Counted from the stretch's first letter, positions 18,847 through 29,432 are shown. The stretch: 64,000 nucleotides of DNA from Gautieria morchelliformis (GCA_015179125.1 WHVA01000005.1:310001-374000); one strand, 5' to 3'. Numbers and translations are program-made. Notes: generated from the letters alone by a model not told the origin.

Positions 18847-19559
18847 ATGTCGAGTAGCAACAACACGTACAAGATCGACCCCTTGAACGGGGATAATTAC
18901 GCGGCGTGGCGCCGGCGGCTCGAGTGATACTCGATGACTTAGATCTGTGGGACGTGGCTATCGGCAGGGAGACGGAACCGAGACCGGCAGATGCCGACAA
19001 CGTCACTGCGACCGAGCAGCAGGAGATCGACGATTGGAGAAGGAAGGACAAGAAAGCTAGAAAAGAGATTTGCCTCAGAGTTGCCGATGAACAACTAGTT
19101 TACATCAATCAGACGATGTCTGCATTTGCTGTATGGACTAGTCTACAAGCAATATTCGAATCTAAGGGAGCAGTGGGGATTGTAAATCTCCGAAGAGACT
19201 TCTTCCGGACGCTTGCCGAGGATGGCGCGAACATGGAGGAGCACGTACGCAAGCTCCGCGGCATTCAACAGGAATTGAATGCGTGGGGGCATTACATCAG
19301 TGACACCGAGTTCTCGAACACGTTGCTGACATCATTACCAGATTCTTGGTCGGTGTTTATTACGGCAGTAAACGCCAGTGGAGCCGGGACAACAGCTGAT
19401 ATATTAATAGCTCGGGTCCTCGATGAGGATCGAGCACGGAAAGCTGGATCGGCACGGCAGACGGCGCTTAAGGCGCAACAACGTCACAGGACCAGGAAAG
19501 ATGACTCAGGAGCAACAAAGGAAAGTGCCGAAATTGCGGCAAGAAGGGTCATTACGTGA
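18847..19559 (+). pseudogene. Copia-B Gag (UBN2/Retrotran_gag-like), frameshifted
   Basis: The likely start is ATG 18847 (MSSSNNTYKIDPLNGDNY), the usual copia Gag N-terminus ending in the NGDNYxxW motif. That frame stops at about 18925; one missing base moves the coding sense to the frame of 18906-19559. The body reads as a copia-type Gag (AFAVWTSLQAIFESKG; HVRKLRGIQQELNAWG; LLTSLPDSW). A second shift near 19500 precedes the zinc knuckle. Gag packages the RNA in a virus-like particle; this copy cannot make it intact. Confidence 0.75.
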
Positions 19560-20340
19560 AGGACTGTTGGGCGAAAGGTGGCGGCAAGAGGCCAAGCACC
19601 AAATGGTTCAAATCAGGGAACAAAGAAACAGTCAAACAAGCAGAAGAAAAGGACTTCGCATTTGTATCTAAGGAGGTAGCATACAGTGCTATATCCGCAT
19701 CCGACTGGTTAGCCAATTCAGCGGCAACAACACATATAGCTAGAAGCCGAAACGATTTCGCTAGCTATGCCGAGGAACCATCGAAATCGAAGGAATTTCA
19801 CCTGATGCGGTACTACATACACAAGGCCGAGGCACGATCTACATGGAATTCAAGGTCGGCGCCAAGACGAACACGATCGAGCTACGTGACGTCAAACACG
19901 CACCAGATGCGCCGAACAACCTTCTCAGCGTAGGGCGTTTAACTGATAAGGGTAACACGGCCACATTTTCAGGCACCGGCGTCGAATTCAAAACGCGCCC
20001 GGAGTTACCTTCGCACAGGGACAGAAGCGTGGGCGGCTTTCTGTATGAAGGCACGGGTCACTCGATCAGTCGAGGCACGGGACTTTGCCGCAGCGGCAAA
20101 AGGACGGTCATGGGACAAATGGCACAGGATACTCAGGCACGTCAACATAAATTCTATAAAGATGTTGAAATCTAACGATCTAGTCACCGGACTTGAGATC
20201 GACGAGTCAAACGAGCCGAGCCAGTGCAAGGCATGCATACAAGGCAAGCGGCATGTGGAGCTGTTCCCCAAAAGAGCCGAGGACACTGTAGAACAGGTCG
20301 GTGACCTAACAGTATCCGATGTATGGGGACCTGCCCAGAC
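19523..20340 (+). pseudogene. Copia-B zinc knuckle, protease and pre-integrase region (multiple frameshifts)
   Basis: A CCHC knuckle (CRNCGKKGHYVKDC) is encoded at about 19523-19570. A protease-like segment follows in the same frame (DWLANSAATTHI at about 19708, in which the expected Asp of the DSAATxH signature is Asn). The flap and LLSVGRL segment then lies in another frame (19843-19990), and the pre-integrase HHCC domain (WHRILRHVNI, CKACIQGK) in a third (20045-20340). At least three frameshifts separate these parts. Confidence 0.7.
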
Positions 20341-22860
20341 GAGGGACCATCGCGTGAGAAATACTTTTATTCTTTCACGGACATCAAATCGAGGTACACT
20401 GTAATCTATTTTGGGAGCACCAAAGATGAAGCGCTCAGACACTTCGAGACGTACAAGGCATTCCTCGAGACCCAAACAGGTCAGAAACTGAAGAGGTTTC
20501 GCTCGGATAATGGAGGGGAATATGTCAATAAAAATTTCAAGGAATTTTGTGCAAAATATGGCATTATCATGGAGACCACAGCTCCATACTCCCCAGCCCA
20601 GAATGGAATTGCCGAACGACTCAACCGGACCTTACTTGAGCACGCACGGGCAATGATCTTTGCCAAGAACCTGCCAAAAATACTCTGGCCCGAGGCCGTG
20701 GCTTACGCGTGTTATATCAAAAATCGATCACCCACGCGAGCGCTTGGAGATGACGCAACGCCGTTCCAAGCACTATTCGGCAAGAAGCCGAACATAGCAC
20801 GTCTAGAGGAATTCGGGACAAATTGTTGGGTTATGGTACCGGATCAACGTCGAGCCAAACTTGATCCAAAGGCAGAAGAGCATATATTCGTCGGAGTAGC
20901 AGAACATGCAAAGGCCTGGAGGTACTACAATAAAGCCTCAAAACACGTTCAAGTATCTAGGAACATTACATTTGACGAAAATGACAACCGACTCTACCCC
21001 ATCCCAGATAATGACGATGACGACACGGCACCGCTCGAGGGGGAGCACTCACCACGCGAGCATGTGCCGGACCCGATCACATCTACCCCACAGACGTCAT
21101 CACCCCAGACAACACCCGTTCCTGATCCACCTGAACAAGCGCCAGCTCCAGAGATTCGACGGAGCGCGCGTATCACTCAAAGACCGGATTACCGGAAGCT
21201 GAATAATTCAGGACGCACCGAGCAGGTTTACATAACAAAAGAAATCGTCACTGAACCTGAGAATTACAGAGCGGCGGTATCACGTGATGATGCGCCGATC
21301 TGGGAAAAAGCGATGGAAATTGAGATGGACCAACACAAGACATTAGGAACATGGGAGCTAACAGAACTACCACCCGGACGAGTAGCTATCGGTTGCCGAT
21401 GGGTATACGCTGTCAAAACACAACCGGACGGACAATTCGATAAGGCTAAAGCGAGGGTTGTGGCTCAAGGATTCACACAGAGGCCAGGGATGGATTACTA
21501 CGAGATAACCTCACCCGTGGTCAAATTCGATTCACTACGTGTTCTATTAGCGATCGCAAACACACTCGATTGGGAAATCGAAATGATGGATGTCAAAGGC
21601 GCCTACCTCAATTCAACCATAGATGAGGAGATCTACATGCGCCAGCCCGACGGATTTGATGATGGATCTGGACGCGTTCTAAGAATATACAGAGCGCTCT
21701 ACGGACTCAAACAATCGGGGCGAGCTTGGCATCAGCGCTTACGCAAATTACTACTCGATCTCGGCTTCCATCAAAGTACAGCCGATGAATGCGTCTACAT
21801 CAGACAAGATAAGGACTCAATCGAAGTCATATCAGTATATGTGGACGACTTTGGACTATTTACTGACTCCAAAGGAGGGATGATTAAGCTCAAGGGGGAG
21901 CTTCATGGAAAATTCCCTTTAACAGATTTAGGAGAAATGAAGAAAATCTTAGGAATCAGAGTTGAGAGGAATAGGGATGAGGGAACACTGATCATGTCAC
22001 AAGGGCATTACATCGACATCATACTCGATCGATTCAACATGACAACAGCACATTCCGTATCTACACCTCTGCATAAAATGATCAAACTCACAACACCCAT
22101 GGACTCAACAGGTCCAACTGCCGAAGTACCCTATGCCAAGGCGATCGGATCACTCATGTATGCAGCACTCAGCACGCGACCTGATTTGGCTTTTACCGTA
22201 CAACACTTGAGCCAATTCACTACTACTTACGGAACCGAGCACTGGACGGCGATCAAGCACGCGCTCAGGTACCTTAAAGGGTCACGTGACGACGGCATAA
22301 TCTTCCGACGAGACGCTGGTCTCGACCTCGAAATATTTGTCGACTCGGATTATGCTAATAGAAACGACGCACTATCTATTAGTGGCTATGTAGCTATACT
22401 AGGAGGGGGAGCTATCGCATGGAGCTCGAAGAAGCAGCGAACGATTGCGCTATCTACCACGGAGGCCGAATACATGGCACTTACCGAGGGCGCCAAGCAA
22501 TTAATCTGGCTGAGGCGTTTTATCGAAGAACTTGGGATCGATCAAACCCAGCCCACGTCACTTCGATCAGACAATCTAGGCGCCATTACACTATCGCATG
22601 ACGCAACGTATCATGCGCGTACCAAACACATCAATGTCGCATATCATTTCATCCGTGAGAAAGTGGTCTCTCACGAGGCATCACTTACATACGTACCGAC
22701 GAAGGAGAACATAGCGGACATATTTACAAAGGGATTGGATTTACATCAACACAGGTATCTATTAGGGAAATTAGGATTTTGCCGAAGGGACTTCTCGCTG
22801 AGGGGGAGTGTTAGTAATCGGGACGATGACACCGCCGAGGCAGAGCCGGCACGCATTTAG
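20323..22860 (+). CDS. Copia-B Pol: integrase core, reverse transcriptase, RNase H
   Basis: 845 open codons. The integrase second Asp and Glu are in RSDNGGEY and GIAERLN; a Thr/Pro/Asp-rich linker follows; RVT_2 RT starts near 21300 (WEKAMEIEMD) with GCRWVY, LDVKGAYLN-type palm (MDVKGAYLNS) and the YVDD box at about 21838; RNase H has FVDSDYAN and SDNLGA; the C-terminus has the copia KENIADIFTKGL motif. The reading frame runs 50 nt past the LTR start (22809) before its stop, so the last 17 residues are LTR-encoded. It is intact from the integrase core onward, unlike Gag. Confidence 0.9.
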   Translation: MGTCPDEGPSREKYFYSFTDIKSRYTVIYFGSTKDEALRHFETYKAFLETQTGQKLKRFRSDNGGEYVNKNFKEFCAKYGIIMETTAPYSPAQNGIAERLNRTLLEHARAMIFAKNLPKILWPEAVAYACYIKNRSPTRALGDDATPFQALFGKKPNIARLEEFGTNCWVMVPDQRRAKLDPKAEEHIFVGVAEHAKAWRYYNKASKHVQVSRNITFDENDNRLYPIPDNDDDDTAPLEGEHSPREHVPDPITSTPQTSSPQTTPVPDPPEQAPAPEIRRSARITQRPDYRKLNNSGRTEQVYITKEIVTEPENYRAAVSRDDAPIWEKAMEIEMDQHKTLGTWELTELPPGRVAIGCRWVYAVKTQPDGQFDKAKARVVAQGFTQRPGMDYYEITSPVVKFDSLRVLLAIANTLDWEIEMMDVKGAYLNSTIDEEIYMRQPDGFDDGSGRVLRIYRALYGLKQSGRAWHQRLRKLLLDLGFHQSTADECVYIRQDKDSIEVISVYVDDFGLFTDSKGGMIKLKGELHGKFPLTDLGEMKKILGIRVERNRDEGTLIMSQGHYIDIILDRFNMTTAHSVSTPLHKMIKLTTPMDSTGPTAEVPYAKAIGSLMYAALSTRPDLAFTVQHLSQFTTTYGTEHWTAIKHALRYLKGSRDDGIIFRRDAGLDLEIFVDSDYANRNDALSISGYVAILGGGAIAWSSKKQRTIALSTTEAEYMALTEGAKQLIWLRRFIEELGIDQTQPTSLRSDNLGAITLSHDATYHARTKHINVAYHFIREKVVSHEASLTYVPTKENIADIFTKGLDLHQHRYLLGKLGFCRRDFSLRGSVSNRDDDTAEAEPARI

Positions 22861-23029
22861 CCGGAGGTTCGAGATCGCTCTCGACCCCGGGTTACTGGTG
22901 CACCGGCATCGCATCGGCACAGCAGCTCGAAGAGATTGGTAATATAGGAACATCATAATTAGTATATAAGGACAGATGATCTTGTACAGATCGTAATATA
23001 ACAGATTATTATATCTCCTTCGTCCCACA
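22809..23029 (+). repeat. 3' LTR of Copia-B
   Basis: 221 bp, preceded by the polypurine tract CTGAGGGGGAG and ending CGTCCCACA. The downstream flank (AAGACATCACTGCTTGG) belongs to the same minisatellite that is expanded at 61438-61870, so the element's right end sits in that repeat. Confidence 0.88.
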
Positions 23030-23145
23030 AAGACATCACTGCTTGGATGCTTGGTTCTTGTCTCTCCTGCCCTGCCAGTTGGGGTTGGGGTTGGCCAGTT
23101 GGATGATGCCGGGGTCTGGGGGTGGCACCAGCCCCCAGGTTGACG
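23030..23145 (+). repeat. Partial copy of the ~150-bp minisatellite
   Basis: AAGACATCACTGCTTG, CTCGGTTCTT-like and CCTGCCAGTTGG, then a GCCGGGGTCTGGGGG block, appear in the order seen in the array at 61438-61870. GGGGTTGG runs are inserted. It is truncated on the left by Copia-B. Confidence 0.6.
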
Positions 23146-23722
23146 TCTAGTTAGATGGTCAGCTTCGCTGCCAAGGTGCATTGCTGCTCACATGGGGGGT
23201 TGGGGTTGGGGTTCAATTCAGTATTCCGTTGAGTTACCTTGGTGCATCGAAGCAGAGGAAAAATGTGGTTGAGTGGATGGGTGATCCTTGTTCCTCAACC
23301 CCACACACTTTAGATACGTCAGTGATAGCCACTGGGGGTGGCTTTATGGGTGACACCCTCAGGCGGTGGTTGGTTTGGGAACATAACCAGCCATGTTGTT
23401 TGTGGTGCATGAGGAGATGAATGTTCAGCAATTGCCAGGTGATTGTAAAATATAGTGATTTACCTCCACATTGTCCTGTGTACTATTTGTGCTATCCAGG
23501 ACATTCCGGTTGTCAGTCTGCCTGGCGGTTCATGGCATCCCGAATGGCTGTGATATATTTACTCTAGTTGCGATTACTTTAGGTTGGGGTTGTCAATCAG
23601 TAGATTCCCTCACGATGATTCCTCCAAAATATCCCATTTCCTCAATGTATTACCACGTCCTCCATTACCAATATTTTCTGTGCCCTAGTAATCCTCCCCA
23701 TCTTTTGAACTTCTTGTTAGGA
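23146..23722. other. Non-coding stretch
   Basis: It has several GGGGTTGGGGTT runs but no credible frame, LTR or RNA gene. Confidence 0.35.
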
Positions 23723-24188
23723 GGATAATCATAATGGTCATGTGATACAGCATATATGAGTATATAATATATATTATAAGAGTATTAATAACAACATATA
23801 GGAATATATAGTAGTATTTATAAGGAGAATAATAGATGTTATTAGATGATTCTATATATATTTAAATATCTCGAAGATATATATACATATGAGAGAGTAT
23901 TAGACTACAAGATAGAGTAACAGATACTTGGAGAGATACTTGTAACAGATATGGAGGATATTCATAATGGTTATGTAATACAGAATATATGAGTATATAA
24001 TATATACTATAAGAGTATTAATAACAACATATAGGAATATATAGTAGTATTTATAAGGAGAATAATAGATGTTATTAGATGATTCTGTATATATTTAAAC
24101 ATCTCGAAGATATATATACATATGAGAGAGTATTAGACTACAAGATACAGTAACAGATACTTGGAGAGATACTTGTAATAGATATGAG
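23723..24188. repeat. AT-rich direct duplication, ~233-bp unit, two copies
   Basis: GGATAATCATAATGG at 23723 and GGATATTCATAATGG at 23956 start two near-identical ~233-bp units of very AT-rich sequence with TATATA runs. They differ by only a few substitutions, so the duplication is recent. Confidence 0.8.
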
Positions 24189-24880
24189 TAGGAGTATTAG
24201 TATGACTAGTTATAATGAGAGAGTATTAGACTACCATATGGAGTAATAGTAGTTGTGTATATATTTGTAATATATATGAATAGTTATAATGATATAGTGT
24301 ATATTAAAAGTGGGTAGAAAAAATAAGAAGAGGCATAAAAATAAGAAGAGGTGTAAAAATAAGAATTGGCGTTCTCGGAGCTGCCGCTCGGGGAGGGACA
24401 AAGAAAATTTATTTATATCCCAGCAATAAGATTGGCATGTACTTTCATCCTCTTCTTTTCTATAATTTGAGAATAAAATGGGTGAAGCTACAGGTAATAA
24501 AAAGTTGTGAGCATCCACCTATGAGTAGGAGTATTAGTATGACTAGTGATAATGAGAGAGTATTAGACTACAATATGGAGTAATAGTAGTTGTCTAGATA
24601 TTTGTAATAATATGAATAGTTATAATGATATAGTGTATATTAAAAGTGGGTAGAAAAAATAAGAAGAGGTGAATAAGAATTGGCGTTCTTGTCAGCGGAG
24701 CCGCCGCTCGGGGAGGGACAAAAGAAATTTATTTATAGCCCAACAATAAGATTGGCATGTACTTTCATCCTCTTCTTTTCTATAATCTGAGAATAAAATG
24801 GGTGAAGCTACAGGTAATAAAAAGTTGTGAGCATCCGCCTTAAGGTGGGCACATTCAGTGCATCCCCTTCTATATACTCC
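24186..24880. repeat. AT-rich direct duplication, ~347-bp unit, two copies
   Basis: Units begin with GAGTAGGAGTATTAG at 24186 and 24533 and end near GCATCC.CCT. Each contains a GC island (GCCGCTCGGGGAGGGACAAA) followed by a TTATTTATA run. On the minus strand both copies keep an open frame of about 50 residues (24518-24360 and 24850-24695) with the same reading (HNFLLPVASPILFS, CQSYCW), which could be part of an unrecognised exon. Confidence 0.7.
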
Positions 24881-26049
24881 TCCTCTTCCTCCCCCACCAA
24901 GCGCTCCAGTCACCGGGCAACCACATTTTATTTATAATGTCACTCCCACCCACAGTTCATTGTTTTAAATGTCGTTTGGGAACATACATCTGAAGCAGAG
25001 ATTTAATGTTTTGGAACAGTGATATGTGGTTAGGGTTAGCACATATAATGCATGCAATACTTCATTAGGTCTTATGCTCCATGACTATAATCGCCCATGT
25101 GTTTAATGGTCCAGCACGCTGGTGATAATAGTCCAGGCGGACATGGAGTGTACCATGGTCATGCGTTGATGCTTATTGGCAATAATGTGTGGCATGACTG
25201 TTATGACCACAGGGCATAATGCTACATTGCGAGACTGCTCCATGGGGCTAAGAATGCATAGCAATAGTTTTCCACTGCCAATATGGCTCAAGAATGGTGA
25301 TATCTCTTCACGGTGGTAAATATGCATCTCAACTGGCAGGGTAGCGATAATTGGCCATTGCCATACATCTCCAAACACCATCGCAATGAAACTTCTGTGC
25401 GAAAGTAGATCATGGCTAACTGTGTCCATATTGAAATGCATGACAAATGCCGTTCTCATATATTGCTTCTTTGGCTGCTCATTTCCATTTCCAAACCATC
25501 TCCCGCGTGTTGTGTCTTGTTAGTATTGAGAATAAAATTGAAAGTAATGTGATTCAATCTCTGAACATGAGACAAATCGGGTGTAAATAAGAAGTAGCAA
25601 GAATATCTGCACACACAACTAAGTATATGTGTCTTATGATAGATGCTATCAAGAGCTAACTGATGCGATGTGGAGCAAATAGAGTCGGATTCCACTGCTG
25701 CTATATGGTACATGAAGCTAGCTATTTATCTGATGATGCTAGAACTTGGCGCTCCTAATATTTGTGGAAAGGGAACAAAGGTAAGGTGAAATGGGGGAGA
25801 CAGCACATAGATGTTGATAGGAGCATCGATGGATGTTGTACAAGTTTGGTTGGGGTGTGAAGCATAAAACAGTGAAAGGGAATGGACTTTGGAAGTGGAT
25901 AGGGGACGTGGTCTAGCTACAGGCAGGTTCATCTCGACGTGTCGCATCCCTTGATTGGGTCACGTGATTCCGGTATGTGTGCCACTTGGGTCAGGCTCGG
26001 CGTGCTTGGGAAGGGTCTATAGGGGCATTCTGGACTGTCGTAGCATGTG
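24881..26049. other. Non-coding stretch left of Copia-C
   Basis: Minus-strand frames at 25103-25947 exist but show no domain, codon bias or repetition that would support a gene. Nothing else is recognised. Confidence 0.35.
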
Positions 26050-26054
26050 GTGTG

Positions 26055-27087
26055 TGTTACAAAAAATGCCTATTCCATTATTACACTACCTAACCCCAAC
26101 ACATCCCAACACCTATACCGTCTCATACCTTACACACTCACTCGAGCCACCACAACCGATTGCCCTAACGTCCACACTTATCTACACGAGCCCACACTTT
26201 CCTATGCCGATCATCGCACGTACAACCCGCGGAACCAGCCCTGACCCAAAGCAGAAACACAAACATGAGGGATTCTGATCCATGGAGTGGCACACTAATC
26301 GGTTCATCACATACGGACTTTTCTTCCCCCGTTACCTTCCACACGTCCACATTCCATGATCACTTCTGTTTTCTGATTCCTAATACATGCAAACCACCTG
26401 CTATTCGATAGATCGTCCCTACTGCAGTAACCAGCACCATAACCCCCGCATCTCACTTACACATCCCTTTGCGCCGGTAGCTGCTTCCTCTGTCATAGCT
26501 TGTCCCACACACAGTTAAATAGCTGGCTTGTATGAAGTGAAATCCCCAGTCAATTAGAACTCATTTGTCTTGGAAGTTATCGAACGTCTTACTGCGCATA
26601 TATTGTGCAACTGCTGTTTGAGATACACATATATAGTGTATACTCAATCTCTCTATTTTCTACTCGATTCGACTCCTATTCTGTTGTAAACTGGTATATA
26701 TTAGTTCATCTCTTTACTATGTCAGCGTTGCCTGTGTTGTGAACCGGCATTTTCCCAGGACAATCTGCTTTAGGATACACCTATCTAGTTCCCACTCCGC
26801 TGACCCCTGACCGAGCGCCCATACCTTCGACACTTGTATATGTAGCTAGCCCAGTAGTTACAACAAATACATCGGTTTCAGCCTTTTCAGCTGCACTGCA
26901 GCTCCGTTTAGTGTTACAGCTAGAGTTAGCTAACACTCGAGTTCCGTCCGTTTCTGCGCTCAGTGCACCGAGTTCTGTTCCATCCTTTGTCTCTCTCCGC
27001 CTCCCTCCTCGCATTCTAACAACATATTCGAAGTCTGAATTATACTGCTACCTAAACTCACTATCAACAAACTCTTAATCTTTCTCA
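26055..27087 (+). repeat. 5' LTR of Copia-C, interrupted by a solo LTR
   Basis: It starts TGTTACAAAAAATGCC and ends TCTTTCTCA. It is flanked on the left by GTGTG (26050-26054), repeated after the 3' LTR (32802-32806) as a perfect 5-bp target duplication. Removing the nested 343-bp insertion and its duplication leaves about 685 bp, against 705 bp for the 3' LTR, which has a ~19-bp internal tandem duplication near 32215-32252. Confidence 0.88.
26682..27024. repeat. Solo LTR nested in the Copia-C 5' LTR
   Basis: 343 bp from TGTTGTAAAC to TCTAACAACA with short inverted termini (TGTTG/CAACA), flanked by a perfect 5-bp duplication TATTC (26677-26681 and 27025-27029). The 3' LTR of Copia-C has the uninterrupted site, which proves insertion. 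No other member of this family is in the window; element type and orientation are undetermined. Confidence 0.85.
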
Positions 27088-27102
27088 GATTAAGAGTCTC
27101 AT
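27088..27102 (+). other. Candidate half-tRNA primer-binding site of Copia-C (tRNA-Lys CUU)
   Basis: GATTAAGAGTCTCAT abuts the LTR end. Its complement ATGAGACTCTTAATC is the anticodon stem-loop of eukaryotic tRNA-Lys with anticodon CUU, positions 26-40 by my alignment from memory. The site starts opposite tRNA nucleotide 40, the same register as the initiator-Met sites of Copia-A2 and Copia-B. A 5' half of tRNA-Lys is therefore the inferred primer. Confidence 0.6.
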
Positions 27103-27112
27103 CGTACTCACC

Positions 27113-27952
27113 ATGGCACAATCAACGGCAATGGCACTGGCGCATATCATGCCGAAACATGATATACACAAGTTCAGGGACATCAAACCCAAACTGGGTA
27201 AGGACAATTGGATGTCCTGGAAGAGGGAGCTATTATCAACCACGAGGGACAGGGGGTTATACAAAATTATCACCGGTGCAGACCCTTACCCTACAGCAGC
27301 TAACCAACAGATAGCCGTTACCACTGGGACCAACACGACCAGTGGAACAATACTATCACAGCTTCAGGATGATTGGGACGACAGGAACAATGTGGCTTAC
27401 AGTCAAATCTTACTCTGCATATCGCCTGAACTCCAGACGGCAATCAACACCACCGACAGATGCGAAGAAGCTTGGAAGATACTTGTAAGGAAGTTCGAGT
27501 CTACTGATCCGAGCAAGATCAGCATAATTAGAACCCGATACGAGAACTACCACATGACTGACGGGCAAACAGTCTCAGCATACATCACCATCATGAAGGA
27601 ATTCAGGAATCAGCTTGCAAAGATGGGTGAAAAAATAGCTGATTCTACTCATGCAGCTACCATCCTCAGAAACCTCCCAGAGTCATGGAGAGCGATCACG
27701 CAGACTATACGGATGATCAGCAAAGATCCAGACGACATTGAAGAACGATTGGAGGCTCACGAAGCAGATTTAGGTGCCATGGAAGTATCCACGCAGGCCG
27801 CCACAGCATTCATCGCCCAATCCCAAACCCCTAGACAGTTCACAATACCCTCCAAAGATCACCCAACAACAACATGTACACACAGCAGAGTCGACAGGCA
27901 CCATATCAGAATCATGGGGGAAGTTTCTACTGCAATAACTGTGGTAAACTGA
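27113..27952 (+). CDS. Copia-C Gag (UBN2-like)
   Basis: ATG 27113 lies 10 nt after the primer site. The protein begins with a short leader and KPKLGKDNWMSWKREL, the usual copia Gag start, and continues with helical sequence typical of UBN2-type Gag (AWKILVRKFES; ILRNLPESWRAI). A frameshift near 27865 leaves the C-terminal zinc knuckle in another frame (27874-28059), so the last ~30 residues here are out of register. It is otherwise intact. Confidence 0.82.
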   Translation: MAQSTAMALAHIMPKHDIHKFRDIKPKLGKDNWMSWKRELLSTTRDRGLYKIITGADPYPTAANQQIAVTTGTNTTSGTILSQLQDDWDDRNNVAYSQILLCISPELQTAINTTDRCEEAWKILVRKFESTDPSKISIIRTRYENYHMTDGQTVSAYITIMKEFRNQLAKMGEKIADSTHAATILRNLPESWRAITQTIRMISKDPDDIEERLEAHEADLGAMEVSTQAATAFIAQSQTPRQFTIPSKDHPTTTCTHSRVDRHHIRIMGEVSTAITVVN

Positions 27953-28059
27953 ATCATTCAGCCGCAAGATGTTACGCACCGGGTGGGGGACTTGCAGGGC
28001 AGGAGCCGTGGAAGAGGGGGAGCAACCTACAAGGAGTAGGTCAAAACCCAGAACGATAG
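27874..28059 (+). pseudogene. Copia-C Gag zinc knuckle, out of frame
   Basis: The frame encodes CNNCGKLNHSAARC (C-x2-C-x4-H-x4-C), the nucleic-acid-binding knuckle that belongs at the end of Gag, with Gly/Gln/Ser-rich flanks. It is separated from the Gag body by a frameshift and ends at a stop before the protease. Confidence 0.7.
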
Positions 28060-28155
28060 GAACGGCTTGACAGGCCAACTCCACCCCTTCCACGGCAACA
28101 GCCGGATAACAATGATATTGCTTGACTTGCAAATATCCCAAGAAAAGACATAGTA

Positions 28156-29295
28156 ATGATGGCACATACCCAAGAGATAGTGAGTAAGATGACCCTGTCC
28201 ACTGATACCTCAGCCCTGTCAGTGATCCAGAACAATGTGCATATGTGGCTCATTGATTCCAGCGCATCCAGCCACCTATGTGGAAATGCCAACATTTTTG
28301 ACGAACTCCATCCCACTGCGACCATATCGAGAGGGACATCTAGTGGAGAATCCTTCAATGCAGATCAGAGGGGAACGATCCGCATAACGATACAAAGCGA
28401 CAAAGACTCACAGATAGCACCACTCGCCCTAACACTGCAAGACATCATATACGTACCAACACTCAATGCCAACCTTTTATCTGTCGGACGAATGACAGCA
28501 GCCAACGTCAACGTAATATTCAGCAAATCCAACACCTCGCTTCTAATGGACGATGAAGTGATAGCCAAAGGAACAAAGGTGGACAACCTGTTCACTTACA
28601 TGGCTCAGCCATCAACAAAGGAGATTTCAGAGACGGCGGTATACACAAAAGAACCCAATGAACTAACCCTGTGGCACCATAGATTAGCACATACCGCCAT
28701 CTCAACAATCGAGAAGATGTTGGGAAGACAAACCGGCGAAGGACTCCCAAACCTCGACATGACACAAAATCTCGCCCAATGCACCAATTGTCCACACGGG
28801 AAACAATCAAGGGCACCGTTCAAAAAAGTCGAAGAATTGCCGAAGAGCATGGGGGAGATGGTCTCATCAGACCTATGCAGACCGTTCGAGACGTCAATAG
28901 GAGGATACAAGTATTTCATAACCTGGATCGACCACGCCACCCGATATGTTAGCATCGATTTTCTGAAGTACAAAGAAAGTGGCACCATCACCAATTCATT
29001 CAGGGAGTATATCGCATGGCTAAAGAAGCAGAAGGGAGCAGACGTAAGAAAAATAAGGACAGAAAACGGCAGGGAATATATGGGAGGGGAATTCAAGGGG
29101 TTATGCAGTGAGCTTGGTATCGTCCATGAAATGACAAGTCCTCAGAGCATAATGGAGTGGCCAAGAGGTACAACAGGACGATACAAGAGGGAGCACTTAC
29201 CCTACAACACGACGCAGGCCTATCAAGTCGATTCTGGGTGTCAGGAATACACACAGTTAACTTCGTCAAAAATCACTTACTACAGCACAGATTAG
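28156..29295 (+). CDS. Copia-C protease and integrase N-terminal two thirds
   Basis: The protease active site is IDSSASSHL near 28251 (DSSAS variant of the copia DSGAS signature) with ANLLSVGRM downstream. The pre-integrase zinc domain shows LWHHRLAH and CTNCPHGK. The integrase core has catalytic Asp in SSDLCRPF and RTENGREY, where Glu stands in for the usual Asp. After MTSPQS the frame loses homology, and the expected GIAERxNRT motif with the third acidic residue is not read, so a frameshift lies near 29145. Confidence 0.8.
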   Translation: MMAHTQEIVSKMTLSTDTSALSVIQNNVHMWLIDSSASSHLCGNANIFDELHPTATISRGTSSGESFNADQRGTIRITIQSDKDSQIAPLALTLQDIIYVPTLNANLLSVGRMTAANVNVIFSKSNTSLLMDDEVIAKGTKVDNLFTYMAQPSTKEISETAVYTKEPNELTLWHHRLAHTAISTIEKMLGRQTGEGLPNLDMTQNLAQCTNCPHGKQSRAPFKKVEELPKSMGEMVSSDLCRPFETSIGGYKYFITWIDHATRYVSIDFLKYKESGTITNSFREYIAWLKKQKGADVRKIRTENGREYMGGEFKGLCSELGIVHEMTSPQSIMEWPRGTTGRYKREHLPYNTTQAYQVDSGCQEYTQLTSSKITYYSTD

Positions 29296-29432
29296 GCACA
29301 TCCCCATATGAAGCATTCTGGGGAACAAGGCCATGACTCGAATGGCTGCGCGTATACGGCTCAAAATTCTGGGCCCTACTTCCAAAGGCTACAAGGAAGA
29401 AGGGAGAGTTCAAGTCAGTCGAAGGAATCTTT

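Noticed and set aside
24692-24913. Small RNA gene in the GC island of the AT-rich duplications
   Set aside because: No cloverleaf, box elements or T-run terminator could be made out.
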